Below, in pieces: positions 1 to 9,560 of a stretch of DNA of 58,468 bases. The DNA lies in the NCBI GenBank assembly GCA_937922185.1, contig CAKZUT010000111.1, forward strand, positions 1 to 58,468. The letters run 5' to 3'. The notes beneath the pieces were generated by a model that saw only the letters and a list, made by a program, of their open reading frames with translations, was not told the origin of the DNA and made no database searches. The translations under genes were made by a program, and so were the position numbers. Every line of letters starts with the position of its first letter. Within the stretch, counting starts at the first letter, position 1. Origin of the DNA: an uncultured Neomegalonema sp. (GTDB taxonomy: Bacteria; Pseudomonadota; Alphaproteobacteria; Rhodobacterales; Rhodobacteraceae).

Positions 1-2315
1 CGGGCCAGAGCGCGACGACCGGTGTGTCCGGTGACAGCAAGGCTTCCGGCATTATGTCCGGCGCGTCGTCTTCGGTCGGTGCCACTAGTGACAAAGCCGC
101 CGATCTTTCCGCCTCCGCGAAAGGTGGAGTGTCGGGTTCCGCTGAGGGTCTGAAATCGGGCCAGAGCGCGACGACCGGCGTTTCCGGCGACAGCAAGGCT
201 TCCGGCATTATGTCGGGCGCGTCATCGGGCGGTTCGGCGAGTGACAGGGCCGCCGATCTTTCCGCCTCCGCGAAAGGTGCGGCATCGGGTTCCGCTGAGA
301 GCCTGAAATCGGGCTATGGCGCGACGACCGGCGTTTCCGGTGACAGCAAGGCTTCCGGCGTCATGCCGGGCGCGTCGTCTTCGGGTGGTTCTGCGAGTGA
401 CAGGGCCGCCGATCTTTCCGCCTCCGCGAAAGGCGGGGTGTCGGGTTCCGCTGAGGGCCTGAAATCGGGCCAGAGCGCGACGACGGGTGTTTCCGGCGGG
501 TCTTCTGACGGCTCGGCGGCGGCTAAAATGGGCGGTGCTGTGGCGGCGGCCGGCGCAGCCGCTGTTACGATGAAGGGAACAGCCTCCGGCGCATCCGGTC
601 AGCCTGTCGGTGGCGGGACGTCCGGGAGTGGTTTTGTCTCCGGCGATACATCCCGTGACAGTGCCGGAAAGATCGGTGGCGGTGCTGACGGGTCGCTTCC
701 CGGTGCCACTATCGGGCAGGAAGACGGCCATATCTCCGGTGCAGAGGACGGGGTATCCACGGGCCGTGTGGGGCGCGATGCGAGTGCTCTCTCGGGCGAT
801 GACCGCGAGGCCCTCCGGCTCATGGAGGGCGGCGGAGAACTGTCACGGCCTGCGATGGCCCTGGCGTCGCCCCAGACGAACCGCGCTCCCGACGATCTGA
901 CGAAGATCAACGGCATCGGCAAGGCGACCCAACGTGTCCTGAACGATGAGGGTATCTTCTATTACGATCAGATTGCCGGATTCGGCGCACAGGACGTCGC
1001 CTGGGCCGACCGCAAGATCGATGGTGAGGGCCGCGTCGTCAGCGACCGCTGGGTTCCGCAGGCCCGCGACCTCGCGGCAGCCGGTGGCACCGCAGGGGCC
1101 ACGTCCGCCTCCGCCTCCGCGTCCATGACAGGGAGTGACGATGCCGGAGACGGCGCTGTTGAATCCGAGGTGGACGTGCCCGAAAGCCTCAGCAGCGAGG
1201 AGCAGGAAGCCGAACGCCTGATCGCGTCCGGTGAGGAGGTCGGCAAGCCCGCCTCCGCCCTTTCCGCGCCCGTGGCGGGCCGCTCTCCCGATGATCTGAA
1301 ACGGATCAAGGGGATCGGTCCGAAAATCGAGACCACGCTGAACGGCGAAGGCATCTATTACTTCGATCAGATTGCCGGATTCGGAGGGCGCGATATCGCC
1401 TGGGCCGACCGCACTCTCGCCATTAAGGGCCGTGTCGTGCGCGACCGCTGGGTGCCGCAGGCGAAGGGTCTGGCCGCTCTCGGCCCAACAGCAGGTGACG
1501 GGTCGGTCGGTGGCGATACCGCTTCGATGCGTCAGCGGTTCGCCTCTCTTTCCGACGAGGCCGAGGATGCTGCGGCTGCGGGCAGCGGCATGGATGCGGG
1601 GGCGCTCGATATCCCCGATGCCCTGAGCGATGCCGAGCAGGAGGCCACACGCCTGCTCGAATCCGGTGAGGAAGTGAGCAAGCCGCAGAGTGCTCTGCGG
1701 AGTCCCGAGCAGGGCCGCGCGCCCGATGACCTGAAGCTCATCAGCGGAATCGGGCCGAAGATCGAGGGGGTGCTCAATGACGAGGGCATCTATTACTTTG
1801 ACCAGATCGCCGATTTCGGCGGGCGTGACCTTGCCTGGGCCGACAGGACTCTCGGGTTCAAGGGCCGCGCCGTTCGCGACCGCTGGATTCCCCAGGCGAA
1901 GGGACTTGCCGCCCGTCGTGATCGTCAGGGTTCCGGGACGGGCGGGGCATCGCGAGGCGTCAATGACGCCGCATCCGGCAGTTCATTCGCCAGTTCACCC
2001 CTGCGGATCACCGAAGCCGAGGCCCTGCGCCTGATCGAGCGGGACGGAGGGTATGCGGCCACATCCGGGAACCGGCCCGATATACTGATGCGTGATGGTC
2101 CGGTCGGCGGTCAGCCGGACGACCTGCAGCGTATCAAGGGTATCGGTGAAAAGCTGGAATCTACGCTGAACGGCATGGGTATCTACTACTTCCGCCAGCT
2201 TTCGAGCCTGTCTGCCAGCGATATCGCCTGGATAGACAGCAAGCTGAACTTCAAGGGTCGCATTATCCGTGACCGCTGGGTTCCGCAGGCCGAGATGTTC
2301 GACAGGAAAGCCTAG
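1..2315 (+). CDS. Repeat-rich protein with four helix-hairpin-helix (HHH) domains, 5' end cut by window
   Basis: The reading frame is already open at position 3 and encodes repeat sequence there, so the gene starts outside the window; the GTG at 24 is not the true start. The N-terminal part (to about position 510) is a Gly/Ser/Ala-rich region with three copies of a 51-52-residue repeat. A Gly/Ser linker follows. Four similar HHH-like modules lie near 889-1065, 1288-1460, 1720-1900 and 2113-2292. Each has a PDDL..I.GIG core followed by an aspartate-tryptophan segment ending in RDRWVPQA or similar. This HHH module resembles the one found in predicted 5'-nuclease-like proteins and in C-terminal extensions of alphaproteobacterial NuoE; that comparison is from memory. 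DNA binding or protein scaffolding are both possible. A strong hairpin follows the stop. The domain call is fairly sure; the function is unknown. Confidence 0.8.
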   Translation, partial: GQSATTGVSGDSKASGIMSGASSSVGATSDKAADLSASAKGGVSGSAEGLKSGQSATTGVSGDSKASGIMSGASSGGSASDRAADLSASAKGAASGSAESLKSGYGATTGVSGDSKASGVMPGASSSGGSASDRAADLSASAKGGVSGSAEGLKSGQSATTGVSGGSSDGSAAAKMGGAVAAAGAAAVTMKGTASGASGQPVGGGTSGSGFVSGDTSRDSAGKIGGGADGSLPGATIGQEDGHISGAEDGVSTGRVGRDASALSGDDREALRLMEGGGELSRPAMALASPQTNRAPDDLTKINGIGKATQRVLNDEGIFYYDQIAGFGAQDVAWADRKIDGEGRVVSDRWVPQARDLAAAGGTAGATSASASASMTGSDDAGDGAVESEVDVPESLSSEEQEAERLIASGEEVGKPASALSAPVAGRSPDDLKRIKGIGPKIETTLNGEGIYYFDQIAGFGGRDIAWADRTLAIKGRVVRDRWVPQAKGLAALGPTAGDGSVGGDTASMRQRFASLSDEAEDAAAAGSGMDAGALDIPDALSDAEQEATRLLESGEEVSKPQSALRSPEQGRAPDDLKLISGIGPKIEGVLNDEGIYYFDQIADFGGRDLAWADRTLGFKGRAVRDRWIPQAKGLAARRDRQGSGTGGASRGVNDAASGSSFASSPLRITEAEALRLIERDGGYAATSGNRPDILMRDGPVGGQPDDLQRIKGIGEKLESTLNGMGIYYFRQLSSLSASDIAWIDSKLNFKGRIIRDRWVPQAEMFDRKA
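5..480 (+). repeat. Tandem coding repeats, period 153-156 bp
   Basis: The motif CAGAGCGCGACGAC or a close variant recurs at about 5, 161, 314 and 470, giving spacings of 156, 153 and 156 bp. The copies are nearly identical at DNA level and stay in frame, so they encode 51-52-residue repeats. The array probably continues upstream of the window. Confidence 0.9.
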
Positions 2316-2323
2316 GCTCTTCG

Positions 2324-2358
2324 CGCAGGAAATACCCTGAGAATGGGTATTTCCTGCG
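2324..2358 (+). terminator. Hairpin terminator after the HHH repeat gene
   Basis: A perfect 14-bp stem (2324-2337 with 2345-2358) encloses a 7-nt loop, nine bases after the stop codon. There is no clear T-run behind it, so it may act as a weak terminator or an mRNA-stabilising hairpin. Confidence 0.6.
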
Positions 2359-2401
2359 TCGATGCCGCCCCGGCGTCATCACTTCCCGACCACAAAGCAC
2401 A

Positions 2402-2431
2402 AATAGCGCGGTCCCGAAGGACCGCGCTATT
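2402..2431 (-). terminator. Terminator of rpsU
   Basis: A perfect 13-bp stem (2402-2414 with 2419-2431) has a 4-nt tetraloop and sits 29 bases past the rpsU stop on the minus strand. On that strand it is followed by a T-rich TGTGCTTTG. It could serve both converging transcripts. Confidence 0.7.
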
Positions 2432-2460
2432 GTCGTATTACCGTCTGACGAAAAAGGGGC

Positions 2461-2667
2461 CTAGAGGCCGCCTTCGCGCTGGGCTTTCTTCCGTGCGAGC
2501 TTGCGGGCGCGACGAATGGCTTCCGCCGATTCGCGGGCGCGCCGCTCCGAAGGCTTCTCATAGTGCTGACGAAGCTTCATTTCGCGGAAGATGCCTTCAC
2601 GCTGCATCTTCTTCTTGAGCGCCTTCAGCGCCTGATCGACATTGTTGTCGCGAACCAATACCTGCAC
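2461..2667 (-). CDS. rpsU: 30S ribosomal protein S21
   Basis: The protein is a small basic component of the 30S subunit. The chosen start is GTG at 2667, giving 68 residues that begin [20 protein letters not shown], the usual S21 start. The tail is rich in Arg and Lys ([17 protein letters not shown]), as in alphaproteobacterial S21. An in-frame extension to an upstream ATG would add 42 residues that look unlike S21 and would run into the COQ9 promoter, so it was rejected. The gene is transcribed divergently from the COQ9 gene, with 92 bp between the starts, and a strong hairpin follows its stop. Confidence 0.93.
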   Translation of the reverse strand: MQVLVRDNNVDQALKALKKKMQREGIFREMKLRQHYEKPSERRARESAEAIRRARKLARKKAQREGGL

Positions 2668-2759
2668 GGGAACCGTTCCACCGTCTTCGTTTCTGAATTT
2701 CGAAGGTCGCCCTATATCAGCCGATATCGACCTTGTCGACTCGCCCGAAGGAAAATTCG

Positions 2760-3467
2760 ATGCCCGATGCTCCCCTCGATACGATCCGCGCACAGGTGCT
2801 GGATGCCGCGCTGCCCGATGTGCCCTTTGACGGCTGGTCGGAGGCGCTGTTCCGTCGTGCGGTTGCCGAAGCGAAGGTCGATCCCGGCCATGCCCGACTG
2901 GCCTTTCCGCGCGGCGCTCTCGACCTTGCCGTGGCCTTCCATCGCCGGGGCGATATGCAGATGCTGGAGCGTCTCGATACCGCCGATTTCGCCGCTCTCG
3001 GCATGACGGCGAAGATCACCGCCGCCATCCGCACCCGGCTCGATATCGCCGAACCCCATGAGGAAGCGATCCGCCGGGCCACCGCGATGTTCGCACTGCC
3101 CCCCTATGCCCCTGAAGGTGCCCGCCTGACATGGGAAACGGCGGATCGCATCTGGAATGCCGCCGGAGATACGGCGCAGGACTATAACTGGTACACCAAG
3201 CGCCTGACACTGTCGGGCGTGTTTTCCTCGACCTTGCTCTGCTGGCTGGGGGACACTTCCCCCGATAAGGAAGAGACGGCGGCATTCCTCGACCGGCGTA
3301 TCGCTGATGTCATGCGAATCGAAAAGCTCAAGGGCCGGATGCGCGCCAGTCCTCTGGGGCGTATGGCCATGGCCGGACCGAACGCCCTGCTGTCCCGCAT
3401 CCGCGCCCCCCGCGACGGTTCGGGGCCGCAGGGACCGGGCGTCGGTCTTCCCGGCTCACCAGGTTGA
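2760..3467 (+). CDS. COQ9 family ubiquinone-biosynthesis protein
   Basis: The product is 235 residues. COQ9 proteins bind isoprenoid lipids and assist COQ7-type hydroxylation in ubiquinone synthesis. The recognisable core runs from FDGWSEALF through the segment with [13 protein letters not shown] and then [16 protein letters not shown], which is the family signature where the lipid-binding helices lie. The ATG at 2760 was chosen over one nine codons upstream because an AAGGAA ribosome binding site lies seven bases in front of it. The C-terminal 20 residues are Gly/Pro-rich and probably disordered. dnaN follows 66 bp downstream on the same strand. Confidence 0.85.
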   Translation: MPDAPLDTIRAQVLDAALPDVPFDGWSEALFRRAVAEAKVDPGHARLAFPRGALDLAVAFHRRGDMQMLERLDTADFAALGMTAKITAAIRTRLDIAEPHEEAIRRATAMFALPPYAPEGARLTWETADRIWNAAGDTAQDYNWYTKRLTLSGVFSSTLLCWLGDTSPDKEETAAFLDRRIADVMRIEKLKGRMRASPLGRMAMAGPNALLSRIRAPRDGSGPQGPGVGLPGSPG

Positions 3468-3533
3468 TTGCAGGCAGCGGTGGATACCGCTAGGGTCGCG
3501 GTCCCGGATTCGCCCTGAAAAGGTTTCGCGGAC

Positions 3534-4649
3534 ATGAAAGTCATTGCAGAGCGCGCCGCTCTCCTCAAAGCCCTCGGCCACGTCCAGAGCGTCGTCGAAC
3601 GCCGCAACACGATCCCGATTCTCGCGAATCTGTTGCTCAAGGCCGATGATGACGGTCTGTCGATGACCGCGACCGATCTCGATATCGAGGCTATCGTGAA
3701 GATGGATGCGAAGGTGGAAAGCGCCGGAACGGTCACGATATCGGCGCAGACGCTCTATGAAATCGTTCGCAAGCTGCCCGACGGCTCCGAAGTCTCGCTG
3801 ACCCATGATAACGAGGAGCAGCGGGTCAGTGTTGCCGCCGGACGCTCGCGCTTTGCGCTGGCCACCCTCCCGGCGGAGGATTTCCCCGTCATGGCCTCCG
3901 ACAATTTCGACCATCAGTTCGAGATGACCGGGGCCGTCCTGCGCCGCCTGTTCGAGAAAACACGCTTCGCTATCTCGACCGAGGAGACGCGCTACTATCT
4001 CAATGGCGTCTATCTGCACGTAAACGGGGAGGCGACGAAGACCCTGCGCGCCGTGGCCACCGACGGCCATCGCCTCGCGCGTCTGGACACGCCCGTCCCC
4101 CCCGGCGCGGAGGAAGCCCCCGGCATCATCGTCCCCCGCAAGACCGTGAACGAGCTGGTCAAGCTGCTGGAAGATGACGATCAGGTCGTGCAGGTCGCCG
4201 TCTCGGAAACCAAGATCCGCGTGACCACCGGGCGCACCGTACTGACCTCCAAGGTCATTGATGGACAGTTCCCGGACTATACCCGCGTCATTCCCGACAA
4301 GAACGACAAGACCCTCAAGGCCGATGCCGCGATGTTCGCCAGCGCCGTGGACCGTGTGGCGACGGTCAGCTCCGAGAAATCCCGCGCCGTGAAACTGGCC
4401 CTCGACGAGGATCGCCTGACCCTCTCCGTCAATGCTCCCGACAGCGGCACGGCGGATGAGGAGATGATTGTCGCCTATGCCGACGAGCCGATCACCATCG
4501 GCTTCAACGCAAAATACCTGCTGGAGATTGCGGGCCAGATCGAGCGCGAGAACGCGGTGTTCGAGTTTCTGGATTCCGGCGCACCGACCCTGGTGCGGGA
4601 AGAGGGTGACGACGCCGCGATCTACGTTGTCATGCCGATGCGGGTGTAG
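3534..4649 (+). CDS. dnaN: DNA polymerase III sliding clamp (beta subunit)
   Basis: The product is 371 residues, the usual length for the beta clamp, which encircles DNA as a dimer and tethers polymerase III. The N-terminus MKVIAERAALLKALGHVQ, the RRNTIPILANLLL segment and the C-terminal VVMPMRV ending are typical. Three clamp domains are covered: about 1-120, 128-245 and 246-371. The ending VMPMRV forms part of the partner-binding pocket in known clamps. dnaA and recF, which often flank dnaN, are not adjacent here. The gene converges on purK with about 160 bp between them. Confidence 0.96.
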   Translation: MKVIAERAALLKALGHVQSVVERRNTIPILANLLLKADDDGLSMTATDLDIEAIVKMDAKVESAGTVTISAQTLYEIVRKLPDGSEVSLTHDNEEQRVSVAAGRSRFALATLPAEDFPVMASDNFDHQFEMTGAVLRRLFEKTRFAISTEETRYYLNGVYLHVNGEATKTLRAVATDGHRLARLDTPVPPGAEEAPGIIVPRKTVNELVKLLEDDDQVVQVAVSETKIRVTTGRTVLTSKVIDGQFPDYTRVIPDKNDKTLKADAAMFASAVDRVATVSSEKSRAVKLALDEDRLTLSVNAPDSGTADEEMIVAYADEPITIGFNAKYLLEIAGQIERENAVFEFLDSGAPTLVREEGDDAAIYVVMPMRV

Positions 4650-4811
4650 GGGATAAGGCTGTTCGCTATCCGGTGTCGGAAACCGGGTAGAGTCCGGCAT
4701 TCTGTCAGCCTGCAAAACAGTATCATTCCGCGATCAGGTCGCAGGGTAACGCCATCCCGTAAATGCCGGTAAGCTACAGGGTCGGGTTACCTTACCGGGC
4801 GTATGACAGAA

Positions 4812-5864
4812 CTACCCTGTTACCAGCCGTGTGACATGCCCCATCTTCCGACCGGGCCGTGCCTCGCCCTTGCCATAGAGATGCAGGGCGGCACCCGGTT
4901 CGGCCAGAAGGGCGGGCACGGCGTTGATATCGTCTCCGATCAGGTTCTCCATCACCGCATCTGAATGCCGTGCCGGATCGCCCAGCGGTATGCCGCAGAC
5001 GGCCCTTACATGCTGTTCGAACTGGCTGACGGCGCAGCCTTCGATGGTCCAGTGGCCGGTATTGTGGACGCGCGGGGCGATCTCGTTCACCAGCAGGGTG
5101 CCACCGGGCATCGCGAACATCTCCACGCCGATGACGCCCACGTAATCGAGTTCCGTAACGATCCGCTCCGCCATGGCCAGCGCCGCCGCGCGGGTGGCGT
5201 CATCAATGCGTGCGGGGACGGTGGTGGTCCGCAGGATGCCCTCGGAATGGTGGTTCTCGCCGGGGTCGTAGCAGCGCACGGTCCCGTCGGTCCCCCGCGC
5301 GGCGATCACGCTGATCTCGCGCTCGAAGGCCGCAAACCCCTCCAGCACCGCAGGCGCGCCCTTCATGGCGGCAAAGGCATCCGGCGCATCCTCCGGCCCG
5401 TTCAGACGCGCCTGTCCCTTGCCGTCATAGCCGAGACGGCAGGTCTTGAGCACGCCGCGCGGCCCGATCTCGCCCAGGGCGGCGGTCAGGTCGGCCAGTG
5501 TATCCACCGCCCGCCAGGGGGCGGTGTCGATACCGATACCGTTGAGAAAGGATTTCTCCGCGATCCGGTCCTGCGCGATCTCCAGCGCCTCTGCCGACGG
5601 ATGCACCGGTACCCGCGCGGCGAGAAACCGGGCCGTCGCGGCGGGCACATTCTCGAATTCCGTCGTCACCGAATCGACTGTTTCCGCGAAAGCCGACAGT
5701 GCCGTCTCGTCATCATACCCCGCGACGGTCACCGCCGCGCTGACCTGTCCGGCGGGCGGGTCGGCTTCCGGGCAATAGATATGGCAGTCGATGCCCAGTC
5801 GTGCTGCCGCCATTGCCAGCATCCGGCCCAGTTGCCCGCCTCCGAGGATGCCCAGAGTTGTCAT
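4812..5864 (-). CDS. purK: 5-(carboxyamino)imidazole ribonucleotide synthase
   Basis: This ATP-grasp enzyme carboxylates AIR with ATP and bicarbonate to give N5-CAIR in purine synthesis. The 350-residue product begins with the characteristic [12 protein letters not shown] nucleotide-fold motif (residues 4-15). It carries the ATP-grasp segments [13 protein letters not shown] and [22 protein letters not shown], the latter holding metal-binding acidic residues and the conserved NEIAPR. Its start overlaps the purE stop by four bases, so the two are translationally coupled. Confidence 0.96.
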   Translation of the reverse strand: MTTLGILGGGQLGRMLAMAAARLGIDCHIYCPEADPPAGQVSAAVTVAGYDDETALSAFAETVDSVTTEFENVPAATARFLAARVPVHPSAEALEIAQDRIAEKSFLNGIGIDTAPWRAVDTLADLTAALGEIGPRGVLKTCRLGYDGKGQARLNGPEDAPDAFAAMKGAPAVLEGFAAFEREISVIAARGTDGTVRCYDPGENHHSEGILRTTTVPARIDDATRAAALAMAERIVTELDYVGVIGVEMFAMPGGTLLVNEIAPRVHNTGHWTIEGCAVSQFEQHVRAVCGIPLGDPARHSDAVMENLIGDDINAVPALLAEPGAALHLYGKGEARPGRKMGHVTRLVTG

Positions 5865-6361
5865 GCCGGATCATCCACGGGGCTGTCGCCTACCGCATCC
5901 GCCTGTGCCTGCATCCACCCGTCGATCCGCGCCGCCAGGGCCGCATCGGTTGCTCCGAGGATGCGCGCGGCCAGCAGTCCCGCATTTGCCGCCCCAGGCT
6001 CGCCGATCGCCAGCGTGCCCACGGGGATGCCCCTGGGCATCTGTCCGATGGACAGCAGGCTGTCGAGGCCCGAGAGTGCGCGGCTCTGCACGGGCACGCC
6101 CAGCACCGGCAGGGAGGTCTTGGAGGCCAGCATTCCCGGCAGATGCGCGGCTCCGCCCGCCCCGGCGACGATCACCCGGATGCCCCGCTCTCGGGCGGTT
6201 TCGGCATAGGTGAACATGCGATCCGGGGTGCGATGAGCCGAGACGATTCGCGTCTCATAGGCCACGCCCAGCGCATCGAGCATCGCGCAGGCGGCTTTCA
6301 TCGTGGGCCAGTCCGACTGGCTGCCCATCAGGATGCCGACGAGCGGCTTGACCGCGCTCAT
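5861..6361 (-). CDS. purE: 5-(carboxyamino)imidazole ribonucleotide mutase
   Basis: The enzyme converts N5-CAIR to CAIR, the step after PurK. The 166-residue product shows the PurE motifs [13 protein letters not shown] (residues 9-21) and SAHRTPDRM (41-49), which form the active site with the invariant histidine H43, plus [11 protein letters not shown] further on. It lies between the small DUF465 gene, whose stop overlaps its start by four bases, and purK. This gives a three-gene operon with 4-base overlaps throughout. Confidence 0.96.
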   Translation of the reverse strand: MSAVKPLVGILMGSQSDWPTMKAACAMLDALGVAYETRIVSAHRTPDRMFTYAETARERGIRVIVAGAGGAAHLPGMLASKTSLPVLGVPVQSRALSGLDSLLSIGQMPRGIPVGTLAIGEPGAANAGLLAARILGATDAALAARIDGWMQAQADAVGDSPVDDPA

Positions 6362-6567
6362 GCGATGATATCGGGTTGCAGGCGGTCCATCAGCCGTGCG
6401 ATCTCGTCCTTGAGCGCCAGCTTGCGGCGTTTGAGGCGGGTCACGAGAAGCTGATTCCGCATCGGTCCGAGGTCGCCTCCGGCGATCTCCTCGTCCAGCG
6501 CGCGGTGTTCGGCGCGCAACTCCTCAAGGCGGGCGCGCAGGTCGGCTTCGTCTTCGAATTCGGTCAT
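6358..6567 (-). CDS. YdcH/DUF465 family small coiled-coil protein
   Basis: The 69-residue product is highly charged and predicted to be almost entirely helical. It consists of an acidic/basic coiled coil ([17 protein letters not shown]) followed by the [16 protein letters not shown] segment that marks the DUF465 (YdcH) family. The family has no firmly established role. It is the first gene of the purE-purK operon, overlapping purE by four bases, and is divergent from the TIGR02444-family gene, with 65 bp between starts. Confidence 0.85.
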   Translation of the reverse strand: MTEFEDEADLRARLEELRAEHRALDEEIAGGDLGPMRNQLLVTRLKRRKLALKDEIARLMDRLQPDIIA

Positions 6568-6632
6568 GCTGGCCGGTCTCGCTGGCTCGGGAGTCCCGTC
6601 GGGGCGGCCCTTATACGACAGGGAAACGCGAT

Positions 6633-7151
6633 ATGGTAGAGCCGACGGCGCAACCGGGGACAGATGCGGACCGTTTCTGGCAATTTGCGCTGGCCGTCTA
6701 TCTGCCGCAGGAGGGCCGGGCGCTGTTCCTGCGCCTTCAGGACGAGGGGGGCCTCGATGTTCCGCTGGCCCTGTTTTGCCTCTGGTGCGGGGCGGAGACC
6801 CTGTGCCTGTCGGAACCTGCGATGCGGCAGGCTATCGCCTTCAGTGCGGCATGGCGCAGGGAGAGGGTCGAACCGCTGCGCGCCCTGCGCCGGACATGGA
6901 AACAGGTGCCCGGTTCCCTGCCGGCCCACCTGTCAGAAGCCGCGCGTCAGCGGGTCGCGCAGGCCGAGCAGGCGGTCGAGCGTTTGCAGATGGATCATCT
7001 CGTGACCCTGCGCGAAGGCGTATCAGGTGGCCTTGGTGCCGCCGCAGACAATCTGGCCCTGTATTGCCAGCTCGCCCCTCTGTCACCGGATCGGGGCGAT
7101 CTCGCCCGGCTCGCGCACCTCTCCGCAACCGCCATTGCGCGGGATCAATAG
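6633..7151 (+). CDS. TIGR02444/DUF2390 family protein
   Basis: The 172-residue protein resembles the TIGR02444 family of uncharacterised proteobacterial proteins. The family-like features are the N-terminal segment FWQFALAVYLPQEG, the Cys-containing helix LALFCLWCG (residues about 46-54), the A..W RR...PLR..RR..K motif and a C-terminal region with NLALYCQ. It has no signal peptide and no obvious catalytic motif. It stands alone between the divergent DUF465 gene and the SulP gene. The family assignment is by memory of the pattern only. Confidence 0.75.
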   Translation: MVEPTAQPGTDADRFWQFALAVYLPQEGRALFLRLQDEGGLDVPLALFCLWCGAETLCLSEPAMRQAIAFSAAWRRERVEPLRALRRTWKQVPGSLPAHLSEAARQRVAQAEQAVERLQMDHLVTLREGVSGGLGAAADNLALYCQLAPLSPDRGDLARLAHLSATAIARDQ

Positions 7152-7288
7152 CCGCGATAGAATTGGGACGATCAGTCTCAATTTCATTTGCCAGTCCTGG
7201 TTTTTCGTGGAACCAGACGTTGTTTCGCCCCGCTGTTCATGCCATGAGCGCGGGATACGCACTCCCTTAAGACGGAGGCACTCATCCT

Positions 7289-9058
7289 GTGTCGTTAGCC
7301 CCCAACTGGTCTCTGCTCCAGCCCGCCATATGGTGGCGCTCTGTCACGCGCGACACCGTGCGCGCGGACCTGATCGCGGGCCTGACCAATGCCAGTATCG
7401 TGCTGCCACAGGGGGTCGCCTTCGCCACCATAGCGGGTCTGCCGCCGATCTACGGCCTGTATACGGCGATGATTACGCCTATCGTCGCGGCGCTCTGGGG
7501 ATCGTCCATGGTGATGGTTTCCGGCCCGACCACGGCCATCTCGGCTGTGGTGTTCAGCACCCTTGCCGGATTGTCGGTGCCCGGCAGTGTCGAGTTCATC
7601 CAGCTTGCTCTCTTGCTGACGCTCATGGTCGGTGTGATCCAGTTCCTGCTGGGGTTCGCGGGGCTGGGGCGTCTGGTTGCCTTCGTCTCGCATTCGGTGA
7701 TGCTGGGTTTCACTGCCGCCGCCGCCGTGCTGATCGGGGCCAGTCAGATCGCCCCTGCCATGGGGGTAGCCATCGAGCGGGGCGGATCGGTCATCGAGCG
7801 ATTGTACCGCACCCTGGAGGCGGTGGAGCATATCAATATGCTGGCGGTCGCCATCGCCGCCACCGCCTTCATCGTCACCGTCCTGTCCCGGCGCATCGCG
7901 CCGCGCTCTCCGACTTTCCTGATCGGCCTGACCGCCTCGGCAGTTCTGGCCTGGTATCTTGAGGCCGAAAAGAACGGGGTCGCGATGGTCGGGGAACTGC
8001 CCTCCATCATTCCCGTCTTCTCGCCGCCCACCGCCTCGATCGAAACCATCGGCATCGTGACGGAAGGGGCCTTCGCCATCGCCCTTATCGGCCTGCTGGA
8101 GGCTGTCTCCATCGGGCGCGCCTTCGCCTATCGCACCAATACGCGCTTCGATGCGAACCGCGAGATCGTGGGGCAGGGCCTCTCAAACATCGTCGGCAGC
8201 ATGTTTCAGGCCTATCCCGGTTCCGGTTCCTTCACCCGCAGCGGCATTAATTACGAATCGGGTGCCAGGACGCCGATGTCGGCCATATTCGCCGCGATCT
8301 TCCTGTTCATCATCCTGCTGTTATTCGCGCCGCTCGTGGCCCATATTCCCATTCCCGGCCTTGCGGGCCTGATTCTGCTGGTCGCATGGAAGCTGGTCAG
8401 CTTCAGGGAAATCTGGGAAATCGCGCGCACGAGCGGGACTGAACTTTCCATCATCGCCGCGACCTTTCTGGCGGGCACGATGGTCGAACTGGATTTCGCG
8501 ATCTATGTCGGCGTGATCCTGTCGCTGATGATCTTCCTGTCAAAGACCTCGCGCCCCAACCTCGTCATCTCCGCCCCGGACGAGAACGGCGTCTTCCGCG
8601 ACCCGACGCTCTACTCCCTGCGCGAATGTCCGCAGGCCATGTTCATCCGTATCGACGGCCCGCTCTATTTCGGGTCGGTCGAGGCGATTGAACGCGGGTT
8701 CCGCAAGGTCGAGCGTTCGCGCCCCTTGCAGAAGCACATGGTTCTTGTCCTGAAGGGCGTGGGCGATGTGGATCTTGCCGGTGCCCATGCCCTGATCGAT
8801 GAGGCCAAGCGGCGCAAGAAACGGGGCGGGGGCCTCTACATCGTCACCCGCTATGAACCCCTGATAAAGCGACTCGAACGCCTTCATGTCATCGAGGAGA
8901 TCGGCGAGGACCATATCATCGCCTCGAAGGGCGATGCGATCAAGGCGGTCACAGCGCAGCTTTCCGATGATATCTGCTCCACCTGCGATGCCCGCATCTT
9001 CCGTGAATGTGCGGGGCGACCGAATGCGCTGGTGCCGAAGATGGAAGTGGCGGAGTAG
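7289..9058 (+). CDS. SulP family anion permease with STAS domain
   Basis: The 589-residue inner-membrane protein has the SulP layout. About 10-12 hydrophobic segments span residues 20-430, with the family signature near VLPQGVAFATIAGLPPIYGLYT. A cytoplasmic STAS domain follows (about 440-550, including LKGVGDVDLAGAHAL). The family moves sulfate, bicarbonate or other anions; the substrate cannot be read from sequence. The tail contains CSTCDARIFREC, a Cys cluster that could bind metal or sense redox state. The start is GTG with GGAGG 11 bases upstream, a long spacing. The gene converges on the small secreted-protein gene with only four bases between stops. Confidence 0.88.
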   Translation: MSLAPNWSLLQPAIWWRSVTRDTVRADLIAGLTNASIVLPQGVAFATIAGLPPIYGLYTAMITPIVAALWGSSMVMVSGPTTAISAVVFSTLAGLSVPGSVEFIQLALLLTLMVGVIQFLLGFAGLGRLVAFVSHSVMLGFTAAAAVLIGASQIAPAMGVAIERGGSVIERLYRTLEAVEHINMLAVAIAATAFIVTVLSRRIAPRSPTFLIGLTASAVLAWYLEAEKNGVAMVGELPSIIPVFSPPTASIETIGIVTEGAFAIALIGLLEAVSIGRAFAYRTNTRFDANREIVGQGLSNIVGSMFQAYPGSGSFTRSGINYESGARTPMSAIFAAIFLFIILLLFAPLVAHIPIPGLAGLILLVAWKLVSFREIWEIARTSGTELSIIAATFLAGTMVELDFAIYVGVILSLMIFLSKTSRPNLVISAPDENGVFRDPTLYSLRECPQAMFIRIDGPLYFGSVEAIERGFRKVERSRPLQKHMVLVLKGVGDVDLAGAHALIDEAKRRKKRGGGLYIVTRYEPLIKRLERLHVIEEIGEDHIIASKGDAIKAVTAQLSDDICSTCDARIFRECAGRPNALVPKMEVAE

Positions 9059-9062
9059 CTTT

Positions 9063-9560
9063 TCAGGACGTGCAGGGTGCCATCGTGACCCGCGCCACCG
9101 CATCCCTGCCGAACCGGCCTTCCGATATCGTGCCCCCGGCATCGACCCTTACGCTTGCTCCGGTGATCTCTGACCCCGATACCATGATGCCGTAGCCGCT
9201 CGTCGTATCGTCCACATCAATCGTGAAGGCCACCCGGTCACCGGGTGCGAGGCTCCGCAAGGTCAGCGACAGGGCGGTATCGCCATCACCGACAGCGGGC
9301 AGGGCGGTCAGCAGATCGGCCCCGGATACGGCCTCGAAGGGCTGGAACACCTCGATCCCCGCGCCTGATCCGGTGACGTCGAAGATCAATTTCCCCGCCG
9401 AGCCGCCCAGATCGACTGTGACGGTTGCCCCGTTCAGCGCGCAATCGCCCGTATTGAGGATCGTGAAGCGGTCCTTCGGCGCTCCCTCGTCGAAATCCAC
9501 GCGGATATCGGCCAGTGCGGGTGTGGCGAGAAGCAGCACGGGAATGATCAGTCTATGCAT
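9063..9560 (-). CDS. Small secreted protein, 'aggregation factor core'-like
   Basis: The product is 165 residues with a clean signal peptide (MHRLIIPVLLLATPALA, cleavage near residue 17). The mature part is beta-rich and acidic, with FDEGAPKDRFTILN, a single paired Cys near the start and a Cys at the C-terminus, which could form one disulfide. The sequence style matches small exported proteins in Rhodobacteraceae often labelled 'aggregation factor core', but that label is not a proven function. The ATG at 9560 was preferred over one 24 codons upstream because it places the signal peptide at the N-terminus. The start overlaps the DUF6165 gene's stop by eight bases. Confidence 0.7.
   Translation of the reverse strand: MHRLIIPVLLLATPALADIRVDFDEGAPKDRFTILNTGDCALNGATVTVDLGGSAGKLIFDVTGSGAGIEVFQPFEAVSGADLLTALPAVGDGDTALSLTLRSLAPGDRVAFTIDVDDTTSGYGIMVSGSEITGASVRVDAGGTISEGRFGRDAVARVTMAPCTS

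Noticed and set aside
5-480. Regular repeats that might suggest a CRISPR array
   Set aside because: The period is 153-156 bp without unique spacers and the sequence is in frame with the coding region.
3456-4715. 419-codon minus frame opposite dnaN
   Set aside because: It is the complement of a highly conserved gene; the product has no family features and high-GC DNA gives long antisense frames.
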